Source of the DNA: UBA981 sp942490995
GTDB lineage: Bacteria; Pseudomonadota; Gammaproteobacteria; Ga0077536
Assembly: GCA_942490995.1 (NCBI GenBank)
Contig: CALOBG010000014.1
Location: 1-64,000, forward strand
Length of the DNA: 64,000 nucleotides
Reading direction: 5' to 3'
Shown here: positions 17,616-27,324 of the stretch, one piece after another
How positions within the stretch are numbered: position 1 is the first letter of the stretch
How the letters are laid out: every line of letters starts with the position of its first letter
Notes under the pieces: generated by a model
Told to the model about the DNA's origin: nothing
The model's input: the letters and a program-made list of their open reading frames with translations, nothing else
Database searches by the model: none
Program-made: the position numbers and the translations under genes

Positions 17616-18060
17616 GCGTTGATCTTCATGATGTCAGGAAGGGCTAACCAGAAATTGATTCTGTCTGTCTGAAATGACCGTCCGGGAAGGGTCAGCAGCA
17701 TTCTTTCAGCAGTTTATCACTCGACTGGCTGCTTACCGGTCATTAGCGGTCATTAGCGGTCATTCAAACGTAGATAGAATTGAGGGCCTGGCGGGCAGCC
17801 ATCGACCAATAGCCGGCAGTGGATTTGGCATCATTGCACTTGGCTTCATGCGCATTGATGGTTAGCGTTACCGCAGGCGTGGTCATTAATAATACTCTTG
17901 GCGGAAGCATCCTGTGGTGCAAAAATGGCCATCGGAAAGCTCATCGCCATGCAGATGGCGAACGCTTTCAGTGTCCGGATAACATTAATTCTTGGAAAGT
18001 CACAGAAGTCTCCCGACACCATGCGGATTGATTTCTACCATCAACCATTCGGGGTTGCCA
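17616..18060. other. Intergenic with a short tandem decamer
   Basis: Between two minus-strand genes there is no supported gene. Three near-identical decamers of the type GCGGTCATTA run in tandem at 17737-17765. The rest shows nothing I can name. Confidence 0.5.
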
Positions 18061-20073
18061 TCATTTGTCGCGTGGCAATACCCATTGCGGTTGTCGCGCG
18101 TCCAGGCAGCTCAGATCAAGGTCAGCGCCCGGATCCTGGATGAAGGCGCCGGCAATCTGGCCCACACAGTCGCCCGCGTAAGTCCAAACCTCATGCCCAA
18201 TCTGCGGGACAAGGACATAGGTGCTGTTCTCCAGTTCGCGGGCGGCACGTTTGCCCGTGTAGACCGGCGTCCTCCTGTCGTATGCGCCTTGCAAGACCAG
18301 CGTCGGCACCGTGCTGCTCACCGGGTCTTTGACCTGGATGGGCGCCGCTGCCACAGGCCAGTTACGACAAAGGTCTGCCATCGTTTGCGATAATGCCAGA
18401 TTGCTCAATTGCGGGAAGGCCAGGTCGTGATAGCTGTTGACGGCATCCTCGAAGCGCTCGAACGGGATGTCTTCGACGCAGTGAATGGTGTTGAAGAATG
18501 GCTGAGCGACCCTGCCGGCAACGGATCGACGCTGTTTGGCCAATTCAAGTCTCGCCAATTCCTCGGGATCGCCCATGCCCATCTCAGCCGCGAAGTCTGC
18601 CTGGATCTGTGCGACGTAAGGCGATTCAGCGATCGCCTCGGCGGTCAGCGTTGCCAGTTTTGCATTGAGTTGATCGCCTGTTTCGCCGCTAAAGGCTTCC
18701 TCGACAAGGGTCTGCAGGGCTGCCAGCGGATCCTCATCGACGAGGGAAAAATTGAGATAGACGATCATTTCCAAGCCTGAAACGCCGCCGCCAAGGGCAT
18801 CATAGACATCGCCGATAAAGGCCTGCACCGGGTCGCTCCGGTCGAGATCGCCCGCATAGTTTTGAGGGGAATCGGCCCCAACAATCCCATCGCGCAGCGC
18901 CAGATAGGTATCCAACAGACCCGCCTCCAATTCGACGATCATCTTGGGCAGGTAGGCGGCCTGAGAGGCGTCGACCATCCCCAGTTGCTCAACGACATCA
19001 TCCAGCGTGACCGTCTCCCCGTTGGCGGTGAGCGGTTCTTCCTCAAGCCTGTCTAGCAACGCAGCCAGCCGCACGTCCAAATTGGGGTACGCCTGGCGAC
19101 ACCCGGCATCCGCCCGGCACTCCGCCAGCAGCTGCAGCATGAAGTCGTGATCTTTGCGCGGAAACGCGGCGATCGTGTAGATGGAAGGCGGAAAGGCTGA
19201 ATCCAGGACCACGGAACGCAGTGCCGGCGCGTCGTCGTATGTGGGCAGTTGAGCCATGATCGTCATGGCCAGGCGTGTGCCATAGGAGACGCCGTGGAGC
19301 GTGAAGCCCTCATAGTCCAACGCCTTGAGGAGTTCCACCACGTCGCGAGCACTGGCCGCGGTCGTGAACTGACTGAGATCGAGCCCCTGTTCGGTAAATT
19401 GCGCCCAGCAGATCTCGTTGAGCACCGGGATGTCTAGCTCTTCCAGGGTCAGCGGCGTTGAACCTTCCGCCAACGGATTGAAGGACGCTGCTTGCAAGGC
19501 TTCGATCTGGGCCGGCGGCGCATCATTCTGCAGGGCCAAGACCAGGCACTCTTCATAGCCCAGGCGCTGGCTGAATCCCGTGCCGCGCTGGTCCAAGCGG
19601 ATGATGTCGTGGTTTTCCTGCAGACGCTGATAGCCATCAATGGGTTTGGTCATTGCACTTTGGCCAGGACCGCCGGCCAGAAAGATCAGGGCATCGGACG
19701 CAGGCTCTTCGCCAGTCGCCTTGACCATGACAAAGGCCAGGTCGAGATATGGGCCGTCCGGCTCGTCCCAGTTCTGGGGCACGGTGAAGACGCCGCACTC
19801 GTAGTCCTCGCCCTCCACCGCGTTGATGCCCGGCGATTGCGTTGGTTCGCAGGCTTCAATGTGGATACCGGGTTCATGATCCGATAGACGTGGAGGGGAG
19901 ATGACCTTTGCCAGCCGATCGACCTGTAAATCCGATTGTGAGGCAAATGCTTCATGCGTCCCGACCTGATATGAAGCGCTCAGCATGACCAGTACCATGA
20001 AGAGAAAGGACGTTTTTCTTTTCACAGATGATTGCACCACAGAGCATAGCAATTGCTCCTTCATTTTCTTCAT
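18061..20073 (-). CDS. Secreted alpha/beta hydrolase, proline aminopeptidase/TAP-like family
   Basis: The product is 670 residues with an N-terminal signal region (hydrophobic residues 22-36). The hydrolase fold shows the oxyanion loop FLAGGPGQS at about 132-140, DQRGTGFS at 161-168, the nucleophile elbow GVSYGT with Ser263, an acid at about Asp599 (GAYDRRTP) and His627 (QIGHEVW). This layout, with a large cap insertion between the nucleophile and acid, is that of tripeptidyl/prolyl aminopeptidase-like enzymes with a TAP-like C-terminal domain, which remove residues from peptide N-termini. Substrate cannot be fixed. The enzyme should be periplasmic or exported. It is intact and not in an evident operon. 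Confidence 0.88.
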   Translation of the reverse strand: MKKMKEQLLCSVVQSSVKRKTSFLFMVLVMLSASYQVGTHEAFASQSDLQVDRLAKVISPPRLSDHEPGIHIEACEPTQSPGINAVEGEDYECGVFTVPQNWDEPDGPYLDLAFVMVKATGEEPASDALIFLAGGPGQSAMTKPIDGYQRLQENHDIIRLDQRGTGFSQRLGYEECLVLALQNDAPPAQIEALQAASFNPLAEGSTPLTLEELDIPVLNEICWAQFTEQGLDLSQFTTAASARDVVELLKALDYEGFTLHGVSYGTRLAMTIMAQLPTYDDAPALRSVVLDSAFPPSIYTIAAFPRKDHDFMLQLLAECRADAGCRQAYPNLDVRLAALLDRLEEEPLTANGETVTLDDVVEQLGMVDASQAAYLPKMIVELEAGLLDTYLALRDGIVGADSPQNYAGDLDRSDPVQAFIGDVYDALGGGVSGLEMIVYLNFSLVDEDPLAALQTLVEEAFSGETGDQLNAKLATLTAEAIAESPYVAQIQADFAAEMGMGDPEELARLELAKQRRSVAGRVAQPFFNTIHCVEDIPFERFEDAVNSYHDLAFPQLSNLALSQTMADLCRNWPVAAAPIQVKDPVSSTVPTLVLQGAYDRRTPVYTGKRAARELENSTYVLVPQIGHEVWTYAGDCVGQIAGAFIQDPGADLDLSCLDARQPQWVLPRDK

Positions 20074-20514
20074 CTCCAGTCGTTTTTTGTTTTAGCAAAA
20101 CAGGCTACATCGTGGACCACGATGTCTTGCGTGTTAGTAAAACAAACGCAATATTCACTTAAGACTCAAATTATCAAACGCCATTCGCACCGGTGGTTAG
20201 ATTGACAGATCAAGCAACACCCTTTCTGTAAATTGGGTTTCCCTCTGATTGCGTCCTGGTCGTTGGAAGTCAGATACCGTTTGTCGGAGGTCTGCCAGTC
20301 CTCAGCGATTTCCATCGAGACGGCGGTTACCAAGCGACCTTCTTATCACGCCCTAAAGCATTCTTTTCAAGAGATGAGTCTATCTAACGCACTTTCGCAT
20401 TGGTTGACACCATCGATGATTGCGCGTCTGGAAAATCGCAATCAATCAACTATGGTAACTTTGCACAATTGCGCTTCAAAATGAACTTCAGGCCTTATTG
20501 AGGAGCTCTACGAG
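20074..20514. other. Divergent intergenic region
   Basis: This 441-base region separates the divergent hydrolase and small secreted-protein genes. It is AT richer than the genes and should hold both promoters. AGGAG at 20499-20503 is the ribosome binding site of the rightward gene. No other element is evident. Confidence 0.5.
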
Positions 20515-20961
20515 ATGAAATTGACAATGACAATCGTTCTGGTTCTTTTGTGTTTTTCGCTTGCTGCGATCGCAAGTGAGAACGAGGCTGCTGCAACAGC
20601 GATCTTTCAGAAGGCCATAAGCGAATGCAAAGGCCTCGATGAAGGGGAGTTTGATTCCACTGAGAAAACTACCACGTTGCATGACTTGACGGGTGATGGC
20701 CGGCCGGAAGAAATCGTCGATGCCTCGCAGTTTTCCTGTTCGACTGCAGCATCGCTGTGGGGCGGAAGCGGTGGGACCTATTTATGGGCCATCGTGGATG
20801 GTAAAGCATACGAATTTCTGGCCCACAGATGGAAAGTTGTGGATATGGATGGACAAAATATACTCTTGCTGGCTGTACATTCCTCTGAATGCAGCGATGA
20901 AATTGGACCTTGCTACCGGGCAGTAGTTTGGGGTGGTGAGGGATTCAGAACAATACGGTGA
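20515..20961 (+). CDS. Small secreted protein of unknown function
   Basis: The 148-residue product starts with a clear signal peptide (about 1-20, ending AAIASE). The mature part carries the segment LHDLTGDGRPEEIVDAS, an aspartate-rich loop like those of calcium-binding FG-GAP/VCBS repeats, and later a WGGSGGTYLW stretch. Four cysteines could form disulphides in the periplasm. AGGAG lies 11 bases before the ATG. I do not recognise a named family. Confidence 0.75.
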   Translation: MKLTMTIVLVLLCFSLAAIASENEAAATAIFQKAISECKGLDEGEFDSTEKTTTLHDLTGDGRPEEIVDASQFSCSTAASLWGGSGGTYLWAIVDGKAYEFLAHRWKVVDMDGQNILLLAVHSSECSDEIGPCYRAVVWGGEGFRTIR

Positions 20962-21224
20962 ACTACTCTAACCGGGGACCTTTCACCACACTGCCTAAGA
21001 CCCGAACAATGCGGGCTTAACTCAACTGTCCACTTTATCGATGCCGGCGTCACCCCTTTCTGAGTAGCACTCTGATCTAGAGGCTGGCAGTTACTGTCAT
21101 CGATATTGTTGCCAGTCGTCTGGCGTGCTGCGCGGGCGTCCGCCGGCAAATCACGATACACGCGAGGACTAAAGAGAATGCTATCGCTCCAGTTGTCGCC
21201 GCCGCCCGGGAGGCCCATGGCTTT

Positions 21225-21378
21225 TCAGCGCCAGAACAAGAAGACGGCACCGGCCGGGAAAAAGACGAGATTCAGGACGAAGGTGTAGTCCAGCGCAAAA
21301 AATACACGGCCTGTAACGCTTTCTCCGATGGCAGCGTCCGGAAGGCAGATCAAGAGCAAAACGACCGTAGCGGGCAAT
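21225..21378 (-). pseudogene. C-terminal remnant of a membrane protein, possibly a permease
   Basis: On the minus strand an open frame without a start codon reads two hydrophobic helices (around LPATVVLLLICLPDAA and LDYTFVLNLVFFPAGAVF) and ends FLFWR then stop at 21225. A stop codon lies just upstream in the same frame. This looks like the tail of a polytopic membrane protein whose body is gone. The remaining parts of 20962-21407 hold nothing I can identify. Confidence 0.35.
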
Positions 21379-21407
21379 TCTCACCGCGTCGCCCAACCAC
21401 CCGGCGC

Positions 21408-22997
21408 TTACCCGACTATCTTTTCGATCGCCTTGAACCGGGGATCGTCGCGCACCGCGTCCCAGTCGCTGTCCTGGGCAAGCCAGTCCTTCTGCACGGC
21501 GCCTTTCTTCGCGTGTTGTTGCAGCAATGCGAGAGCGTGGTCGATCTTGCCGGCCAGAACATGCGTACAGGCGACGTTGTAGCGGACAAAATCAGGACTG
21601 AGCTTGTAAGCGCGGTCGGCGTATTCAAGGCCTTTTTCGGTTTCGCCGAACAGTACCAGATCCACCGCGGCGCGCGACCAGGCCAGCGCATCGTCCGGAT
21701 TCAGCGCCAGGTGGCGTTCGAAAGTCTGGAGGCATTTCTTCCCGGCCGCGGCGAGCTCGTTTTTTTCGTCCAGCGACCTGAGTGCCGTACATCGTAATGC
21801 GGCCGAGGTGGGATCATCCGGGCGAACCGTACTCGCCTGCTCGAACGCATCGGCGGCCTCGCGAAACTTACCCTGCGAAAAGTAAGCGCGGCCGGAGTAG
21901 TAGTGCGCCTCGTAGAGTTGCGGGTCGAGCTCAATCGCGATGTTGAACTCGATCTCTGCCTCGGCGTATTTACCATTGGCCATCAGCGCGTAGCCGCGCG
22001 ACGCATGGGCTTCGGCCAGCCCGGGCGCCAGTTGCAGCGCCTTGATGCTGCATTCATCCGCCATTTTCTTGCTTTCGGGCGAGACCTCGTACCACATGCA
22101 GCGCCACGAATGACAGTCCGCGACGCCGGCCCAGGCCAGTGCATAATTCTCGTCAATCCCGATGGCGTTTTCGAACATCTTCTGCCCGGTATCGACGTCG
22201 CCGCGCTCCACGAAATAGCGCCCGCGCAAGTAGAAGTCGTAGGCATCGATGTTGGTGGTGGTTTCTTCCCGTTTTATCAGCTGCCGTTGCGCCGGGGTCA
22301 GGCTGAGCTCGAGCGCATCGACGATGTTCTTGGCGATTTCGTCCTGCACCGTGAACACGTCCGTCAGTTCGCGATCGTAATTCTCCGACCACAGGTGACG
22401 ATCCGAGCGGCCGTCGATCAGCTGGGCGGAAATCCGCACCCTGTCGCCCGAACGGCGGACGCTGCCTTCCAAAATGGCGTCCACGCCAAGACTGCTGGCG
22501 ACGGTACCCATGTCGACGTCTTTTCCCTTGAAAGAGAATGACGACGTACGCGAGGCAACGGTCAGTTGCGGCAGCTTGCACAAGCGATTGAGCAGTTCTT
22601 CCGAAATGCCGTCGCTGAAATATTCGTTGTCCGGGTCGTTGCTGAGATTGAGAAAAGGCAAAACGGCGATGGAGTCGAAGCCTTCCTGCGGCGGCAGCGG
22701 GATTTCTTCCTCTTTCGCGGGGGATGCATCCGCCGGTTCTTCCGCGATCCCCGGATCCGGCCGAATGCCCTCCGGCTTCAGATCGAACGCCCAGGCCAAC
22801 ACCAACGCGACCGGGAAACCCATCACCAGCAGGGCGATCACCAGGCGCACGCTCCAGTCCGGAAGCAACAGTTCCGGAAACATCACCGAGGCGATCTCCA
22901 CCACTACCCAGGAGACCACGGCATAGACAGCTCCGACGCGGAGCACCTTGCGCCGTTTAAGCTCCCCGTAGAAACGGGCGATTGGAGACTTTTCCAT
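21408..22997 (-). CDS. TolB-like/TPR membrane protein
   Basis: The product is about 529 residues from the preferred start MEKSPIARFYGELKRRKV. A membrane region with two helices (about residues 20-39 and 45-66) follows the ELKRRKVLRVGAVYAVVSW motif. A TolB-amino-terminal/FlgO-like domain spans about 110-250 (DSIAVLPFLNLSNDP, YFSDGISEELLNRL, ASRTSSFSFKG, EGSVRRSGDRVRI). Five or more TPR units follow to the C-terminus. Related proteins often carry DNA-binding or adenylate-cyclase domains at the N-terminus; here it is replaced by the membrane segment. The role is probably signalling or scaffolding. A paralogue begins at 63392 and a third copy survives as a scrap at 12318. Confidence 0.85.
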   Translation of the reverse strand: MEKSPIARFYGELKRRKVLRVGAVYAVVSWVVVEIASVMFPELLLPDWSVRLVIALLVMGFPVALVLAWAFDLKPEGIRPDPGIAEEPADASPAKEEEIPLPPQEGFDSIAVLPFLNLSNDPDNEYFSDGISEELLNRLCKLPQLTVASRTSSFSFKGKDVDMGTVASSLGVDAILEGSVRRSGDRVRISAQLIDGRSDRHLWSENYDRELTDVFTVQDEIAKNIVDALELSLTPAQRQLIKREETTTNIDAYDFYLRGRYFVERGDVDTGQKMFENAIGIDENYALAWAGVADCHSWRCMWYEVSPESKKMADECSIKALQLAPGLAEAHASRGYALMANGKYAEAEIEFNIAIELDPQLYEAHYYSGRAYFSQGKFREAADAFEQASTVRPDDPTSAALRCTALRSLDEKNELAAAGKKCLQTFERHLALNPDDALAWSRAAVDLVLFGETEKGLEYADRAYKLSPDFVRYNVACTHVLAGKIDHALALLQQHAKKGAVQKDWLAQDSDWDAVRDDPRFKAIEKIVG

Positions 22998-23049
22998 ACT
23001 GCATACTGTCTGGATTATTTTGCCGGCCATGATAACAGCCGCAATAAAC

Positions 23050-23115
23050 CGGGTCAGAGTAAAAAGACGGTGGTGCAATAACTACTCTGACCCCATTTAT
23101 TCGACTTTTACTCCG
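23050..23115. repeat. R2-type repeat with perfect 11-base arms
   Basis: GGGTCAGAGTA at 23051-23061 and TACTCTGACCC at 23083-23093 are exact inverted copies around a 21-base loop; a further GACTTTTACTCC follows. This is the best preserved R2 copy and lies upstream of the TolB/TPR gene. Confidence 0.75.
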
Positions 23116-23285
23116 CCCGGCGCCACCGGTCACTGCTTGATTTTTGAGCACGTTGGACTATATGTCTGGGTGGAACAGTCACCGATGCGAGAATGTCAGG
23201 CGCTCCTCCCTGACTGGCCCGATAGGCCTGTCCCCACGCTCCGGCAACAACTCTGCTTCGAAGCTACCACAAAGGCCGCCGTACA

Positions 23286-25148
23286 ATGACTGACAATAAT
23301 AACGGGCGTTCGAATTCATCGCTGCGGCTAAGGAAGGTCGCTTTCGTCGCGATGCCGTTCGGCATAAAACCCACCGGCGTCAAACCCGCCAACGGCCCCA
23401 CCGAAGTTAACTTCGACGCGCTGTGGGAACGCGCCATATCGGGCGCACTGTCGACCCTCGGCTACCTGCCGATACGCGCCGACAATCAGACTGGATCGAT
23501 GATCGTCAAGGACATGCTGGAGCAGCTACTGCATGCCGACCTGGTACTGGCCGATATCAGCATCCCGAATGGCAACGTCTATTACGAGGCGGGCGTGCGC
23601 CACGCCGCACGCGAGCGCGGCTGCATCCTGCTGCGCGCCGACTGGGCCAACCCGCTTTTCGACCTGGCCCAGATCACGCAGCTAATGTACCCGGGACCGC
23701 CCGCGGAGCCGGCCGACGCCGACTACGAGCGAATCGAGAAAGCGCTCGTGCGCGGCATTCCCCCGCTGTGCGACTCGGTCGGGCCGGTCTTCGAACTCAC
23801 ACACTCCAGCTCACCCGCGGATCGCAGCTCGCGCAAGCTCAAGGAGGTTTACTCCGAGATCTTCGAGTTCCAGCGCAGGCTGGCCGAGGCGCGCCTCAGC
23901 GCGACCAGCGGCAGGAAAGAGGCGCTGCGCGCGCTCGTCAAAGACAATCTCCTGGGCCAGCTGCCCGGGTATGCGCTGCGCGATCTGATTCCTGTCGTCA
24001 GGGATCGCCTGCACTGGAGTGAACTGTACGACCTGATCGATTCATTGCCGGAAAAGGTACGCCACGAGGACCCCTTTTTCTACGAGCAACAGGCCCATGC
24101 GCTGAGCAAACTGGATCGCCTGCAGGAGGCGGTGGCACTGATCGAGACTGTCATCAAAACCCATGGCGAGACACCGCAACGGCTCGGCACACTGGGTGGC
24201 CGCTATCGCGAACTCGCCCGCGACGAGCGCAGCCGGCAGAAAAAGCGGCGTTTTTGTGGCCGCGCCATCGATGCCTATCGCCGCGGCATGCAACTCGACC
24301 TCAATCAATACTACTGCGCCCACAAGCTGCTCATCACATTGAGCGAGAGAGACCGCGCGGCCGACAAGGCGGAGGCAAAAGAATGTGCGATTGCCGTGCG
24401 CGCCGCAATCGACAGAGCCCTGTCGCTGGATTGCGGCGACGAATGGATCGATGCGACCAGAGCAACGCTGGCCTTCTTCCGGGGTGACGTCGCGGAAGCG
24501 CAAAAACTCATCGACGCAATCCTCGACCGCGGTTGGAGCAACTGGAAACTGGTCAGCCTTGCAAGGGATCTGAAGTCCCTGCTGGAACACAAAGAGGAAC
24601 AGGAAGCCGAAGCACTGCGCGACGTGCTGCAGGACCTGACGGCCGAGCTGCCGGTGACACAGAGCAGGTTGATGTCGGAGGTAATGCCGCTGATCAGGAA
24701 CAAAGCCTGCGAGTACGAGAAGTTCCAGCCAGTGCATGCGAGGCCGGCGAGGCCAGGCGAAATCATCGTTTCCAAAACCGGCGATGGCGAGGAAACCACC
24801 AACACCGCCAAAAACGGCGACTATCTCGTCAAAAATCTCACCGCCGCCGGGGAGAAATACCTGGTCGGCGAGGACAAGATGAAACAGCTCTACACGGCAG
24901 TGGAAGACATCGACGAGCGGTGGAAAAAATACAAGCCCAATGGCCGTATCCTCGCGATCGAGATCGACGGCGAACTGCTCGATACAATCAATGTCGGCGA
25001 GGATTTTTTCATCATAGCGCCGTGGGGCTCGGAACAGCTTGCCCGGGAGGGAGACAGACTTGTCTCGCCGCTGCCGAAGCTCAATGAGATCTACCGAATT
25101 GCAAGGCGGGAATTCGACGAGACCTATCGCCCCGTTGCCGCGGACTAG
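23286..25148 (+). CDS. Nucleoside-deoxyribosyltransferase-like/TPR protein with PGDYG-type C-terminus
   Basis: The product is 620 residues and appears cytoplasmic. The N-terminal 150 residues (VAFVAMPFGIKPTG, then HADLVLADISIPNGNVYYEAG) have the Rossmann-like pattern seen before DUF4071 (MAP3K TRAFs-binding) regions and in nucleoside 2-deoxyribosyltransferase-like sensors. Residues 230-450 are helical and TPR-like. The C-terminal 150 residues contain IIVSKTGDGEETTNTAKNGD and YLVGEDKMKQLY, matching the PGDYG-type domain. This three-part layout is rare in characterised proteins. Related deoxyribosyltransferase-like domains act as nucleotide sensors or effectors in prokaryotic immunity, but no partner gene of that kind adjoins it. 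No strong ribosome binding site is seen. Confidence 0.72.
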   Translation: MTDNNNGRSNSSLRLRKVAFVAMPFGIKPTGVKPANGPTEVNFDALWERAISGALSTLGYLPIRADNQTGSMIVKDMLEQLLHADLVLADISIPNGNVYYEAGVRHAARERGCILLRADWANPLFDLAQITQLMYPGPPAEPADADYERIEKALVRGIPPLCDSVGPVFELTHSSSPADRSSRKLKEVYSEIFEFQRRLAEARLSATSGRKEALRALVKDNLLGQLPGYALRDLIPVVRDRLHWSELYDLIDSLPEKVRHEDPFFYEQQAHALSKLDRLQEAVALIETVIKTHGETPQRLGTLGGRYRELARDERSRQKKRRFCGRAIDAYRRGMQLDLNQYYCAHKLLITLSERDRAADKAEAKECAIAVRAAIDRALSLDCGDEWIDATRATLAFFRGDVAEAQKLIDAILDRGWSNWKLVSLARDLKSLLEHKEEQEAEALRDVLQDLTAELPVTQSRLMSEVMPLIRNKACEYEKFQPVHARPARPGEIIVSKTGDGEETTNTAKNGDYLVKNLTAAGEKYLVGEDKMKQLYTAVEDIDERWKKYKPNGRILAIEIDGELLDTINVGEDFFIIAPWGSEQLAREGDRLVSPLPKLNEIYRIARREFDETYRPVAAD

Positions 25149-25152
25149 CAAC

Positions 25153-25195
25153 GGGGGTCAAAAAAAATAGCGGGGCAGTTTTTACTCTGCCGCGG
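25153..25195. repeat. R2-type repeat
   Basis: GGGGGTCAAAAAAAATAGCG and the arm GGGGCAGTTTTTACTCTGCC form a degenerate R2 copy directly after the preceding stop codon. Confidence 0.6.
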
Positions 25196-25402
25196 ATTTT
25201 CGCGCTTCCGAAAAGGCGGTCTTCGCGCGGCGCAAGCCCTTGCCTGAACTGTCCCCGGAGCCACACCCATGCCAGCATCGATCTGTTGCCTCCGCCGGGA
25301 TTGTGGCCGCGTAAAACTCTGCGTGCCGCGCCATGCCAAAGCAAAGACACGGGGAGTCCTAAAGGCTATATTCTGTACGGGTCGAACTTCGAAGTTTTCG
25401 CC

Positions 25403-27110
25403 ATGATCGCCAACTATGTTCTCGACATCGTAATCCTGCTGGGCGCGGCAGTGGTGGCGGTACCGCTGTTCCGAGCGGTGGGGTTTGGCGCGGTTCCGGG
25501 CTTTCTCGTCGCCGGAGTCGTGGTCGGGCCATCGGGCCTGGCGCTGATCGATAACGTCACCGAGATTGGCCGGCTGGCGGAACTGGGTGTCGTACTCCTC
25601 CTGTTTGTCATCGGTATCGAACTCAAGCCGTCGAGACTCTGGTTGATGCGGCGCCTCGTATTCGGGCTCGGAACGTTGCAGGTACTGGCAACAGCAGTGG
25701 TGATCACGGCTGTCGCCTACCTTTTGCTGGATGTCGCCTTTCGAGCGGCCGTCATCATCGGCCCCGCGCTTGCGTTGTCCTCAACAGCCTTCGTCCTGCA
25801 ACTGCTTGCCGAACGACGGTCGTTGCACTCCGAGTATGGCCGTGCATCGCTGTCGGTGTTGCTGTTTCAGGACCTTGCCGTGGTGCCGCTGCTGGCGCTC
25901 ATACCGCTACTTGCGATGCAGAATTTCACCATAGGCGCCGACATTGCGCTCGCCCTGGTCGAAGCCGTCGCGATCCTTGCGGCCGCGGTTGTTGGCGGCC
26001 GCTTTCTGTTACAGCCGCTACTGCACCGCATCGCGCAGACTGAAAGTAAGGAGATATTTACCGCTGTGGCGGTGCTGCTCGTGCTTGGCAGCGCATTGCT
26101 TACCGAGCATCTGGGACTGTCAATGGCGATGGGTGCATTCATTGCCGGCCTGCTGATCGCCGATTCGCCCTTGCGTCACGAAATAGTCGCCGAAATTGAG
26201 CCCTTTCGAGGTCTGTTGCTGGGACTGTTCTTCATGTCCATGGGCATGTCTCTCGAGCTGGGACTGTTTGTCGCGGAACCCGTTCCAACGCTCGCCCTGC
26301 TCGTTGCTCTGATCGTCATCAAGATTCTCGTCCTGTGGCCGCTGGCAATGGCTTTTGGCCTGCGCGCAAGGACCGCTGCCGCGGTGGCCTTATTGCTCGC
26401 GCAGAGCGGCGAGTTCGGCCTGGTTTTGTTCGGCTATGCTTTCCAGGCCGAGTTGCTTGAAACGAAACTGTTCCAGCAATTGTTGCTCGTCGTGGTACTG
26501 AGCATGCTCGTGACGCCGCCGCTCGCGGCCCTGGCGCAGCGCCTGGCATCGGCTGACAGGCGAGCGGCTCCTGAAGACCATGAAAAACCGACCAAGGCCC
26601 CTGTAGGTCTCGTTGGTTTCGGCCGTGTCGGGCGGCGTATCGGCAAAGATCCTGATGTCGACGGGCATGCCGTATGTTGCAATCGATCATGACTCAACAC
26701 TGGTTCTGCGCGAACGCGCCAACGGCCATCAAATTTTCTACGGCGACGGTCGAAAGCCCAACGTGCTTCGCTCCGTGGGCATGGCCGATGCGAGACTCGT
26801 GATCGTTACCGTCAACGACTTCGAGGCCACTGAGAGCATCGTAGCAGCGCTACACCGCGAATATCCCGAAGTCACAATTCTGGCCCGGGGACAAACCGCG
26901 CATCAGTGCCGGGTGTTGCGCCAGCTCGGTGCCAGTCTGGCTATATCGGAGAACCTCGAGGCAAGTCTCGACCTGGCGCGTGAAGCGCTGACCCATGAAC
27001 GCGTCGGCGCCAGTCAGATCGAGGCGCTGTTGCGCAGCTTTCGCGAGGACTACTACGCGCAATTGAACACCACATCCGCAGAAGACCCACCCGACCCGCC
27101 GCGGTCGTGA
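25403..27110 (+). CDS. CPA2-family cation:proton antiporter with TrkA-N domain (one apparent frameshift)
   Basis: With one A dropped from the AAA run at 26645-26647 the product is about 568 residues. Residues 1-380 form 11-13 membrane helices of the Na/H exchanger fold (VVGPSGLALI, LLLFVIGIELKPSRLW, ALSSTAFVLQLL, LAQSGEFGLVLF), as in KefB/KefC and related K efflux proteins. A cytoplasmic RCK/TrkA-N domain starts at about 402 (VGLVGFGRVGRRIG, a GxGxxG nucleotide site) and continues YVAIDHDSTLVLRERANG. It exchanges K or Na for protons across the inner membrane, gated by nucleotide. The frameshift falls inside the nucleotide site and both halves fit, so I read the gene as intact. ATG 25403 is chosen from the first membrane helix. 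Confidence 0.88.
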
Positions 27111-27324
27111 CAGCCGGCAAATCCGACTAAGCAATAAAACCCGGCGGCGTGGCAAAGGTCGGGGAAATCGCATGCCGACTCAAAAACGCATCCTATTTTT
27201 TGGCTTTTCCGCAACCCGATAGCTATCGCTGTGGTCTTCGCGCACTATGTTGAACAAATAGCGTGCAGCGGATACACGGCACACAAAGGTGGTGGGAGTA
27301 AAGCAAATAACAAAACAGAGGGTC

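Noticed and set aside
23286..25148. CBASS or Thoeris effector assignment for the deoxyribosyltransferase-like protein
   Set aside because: No cyclase, second Thoeris gene or nuclease adjoins it; both neighbours are repeats and a cation antiporter.
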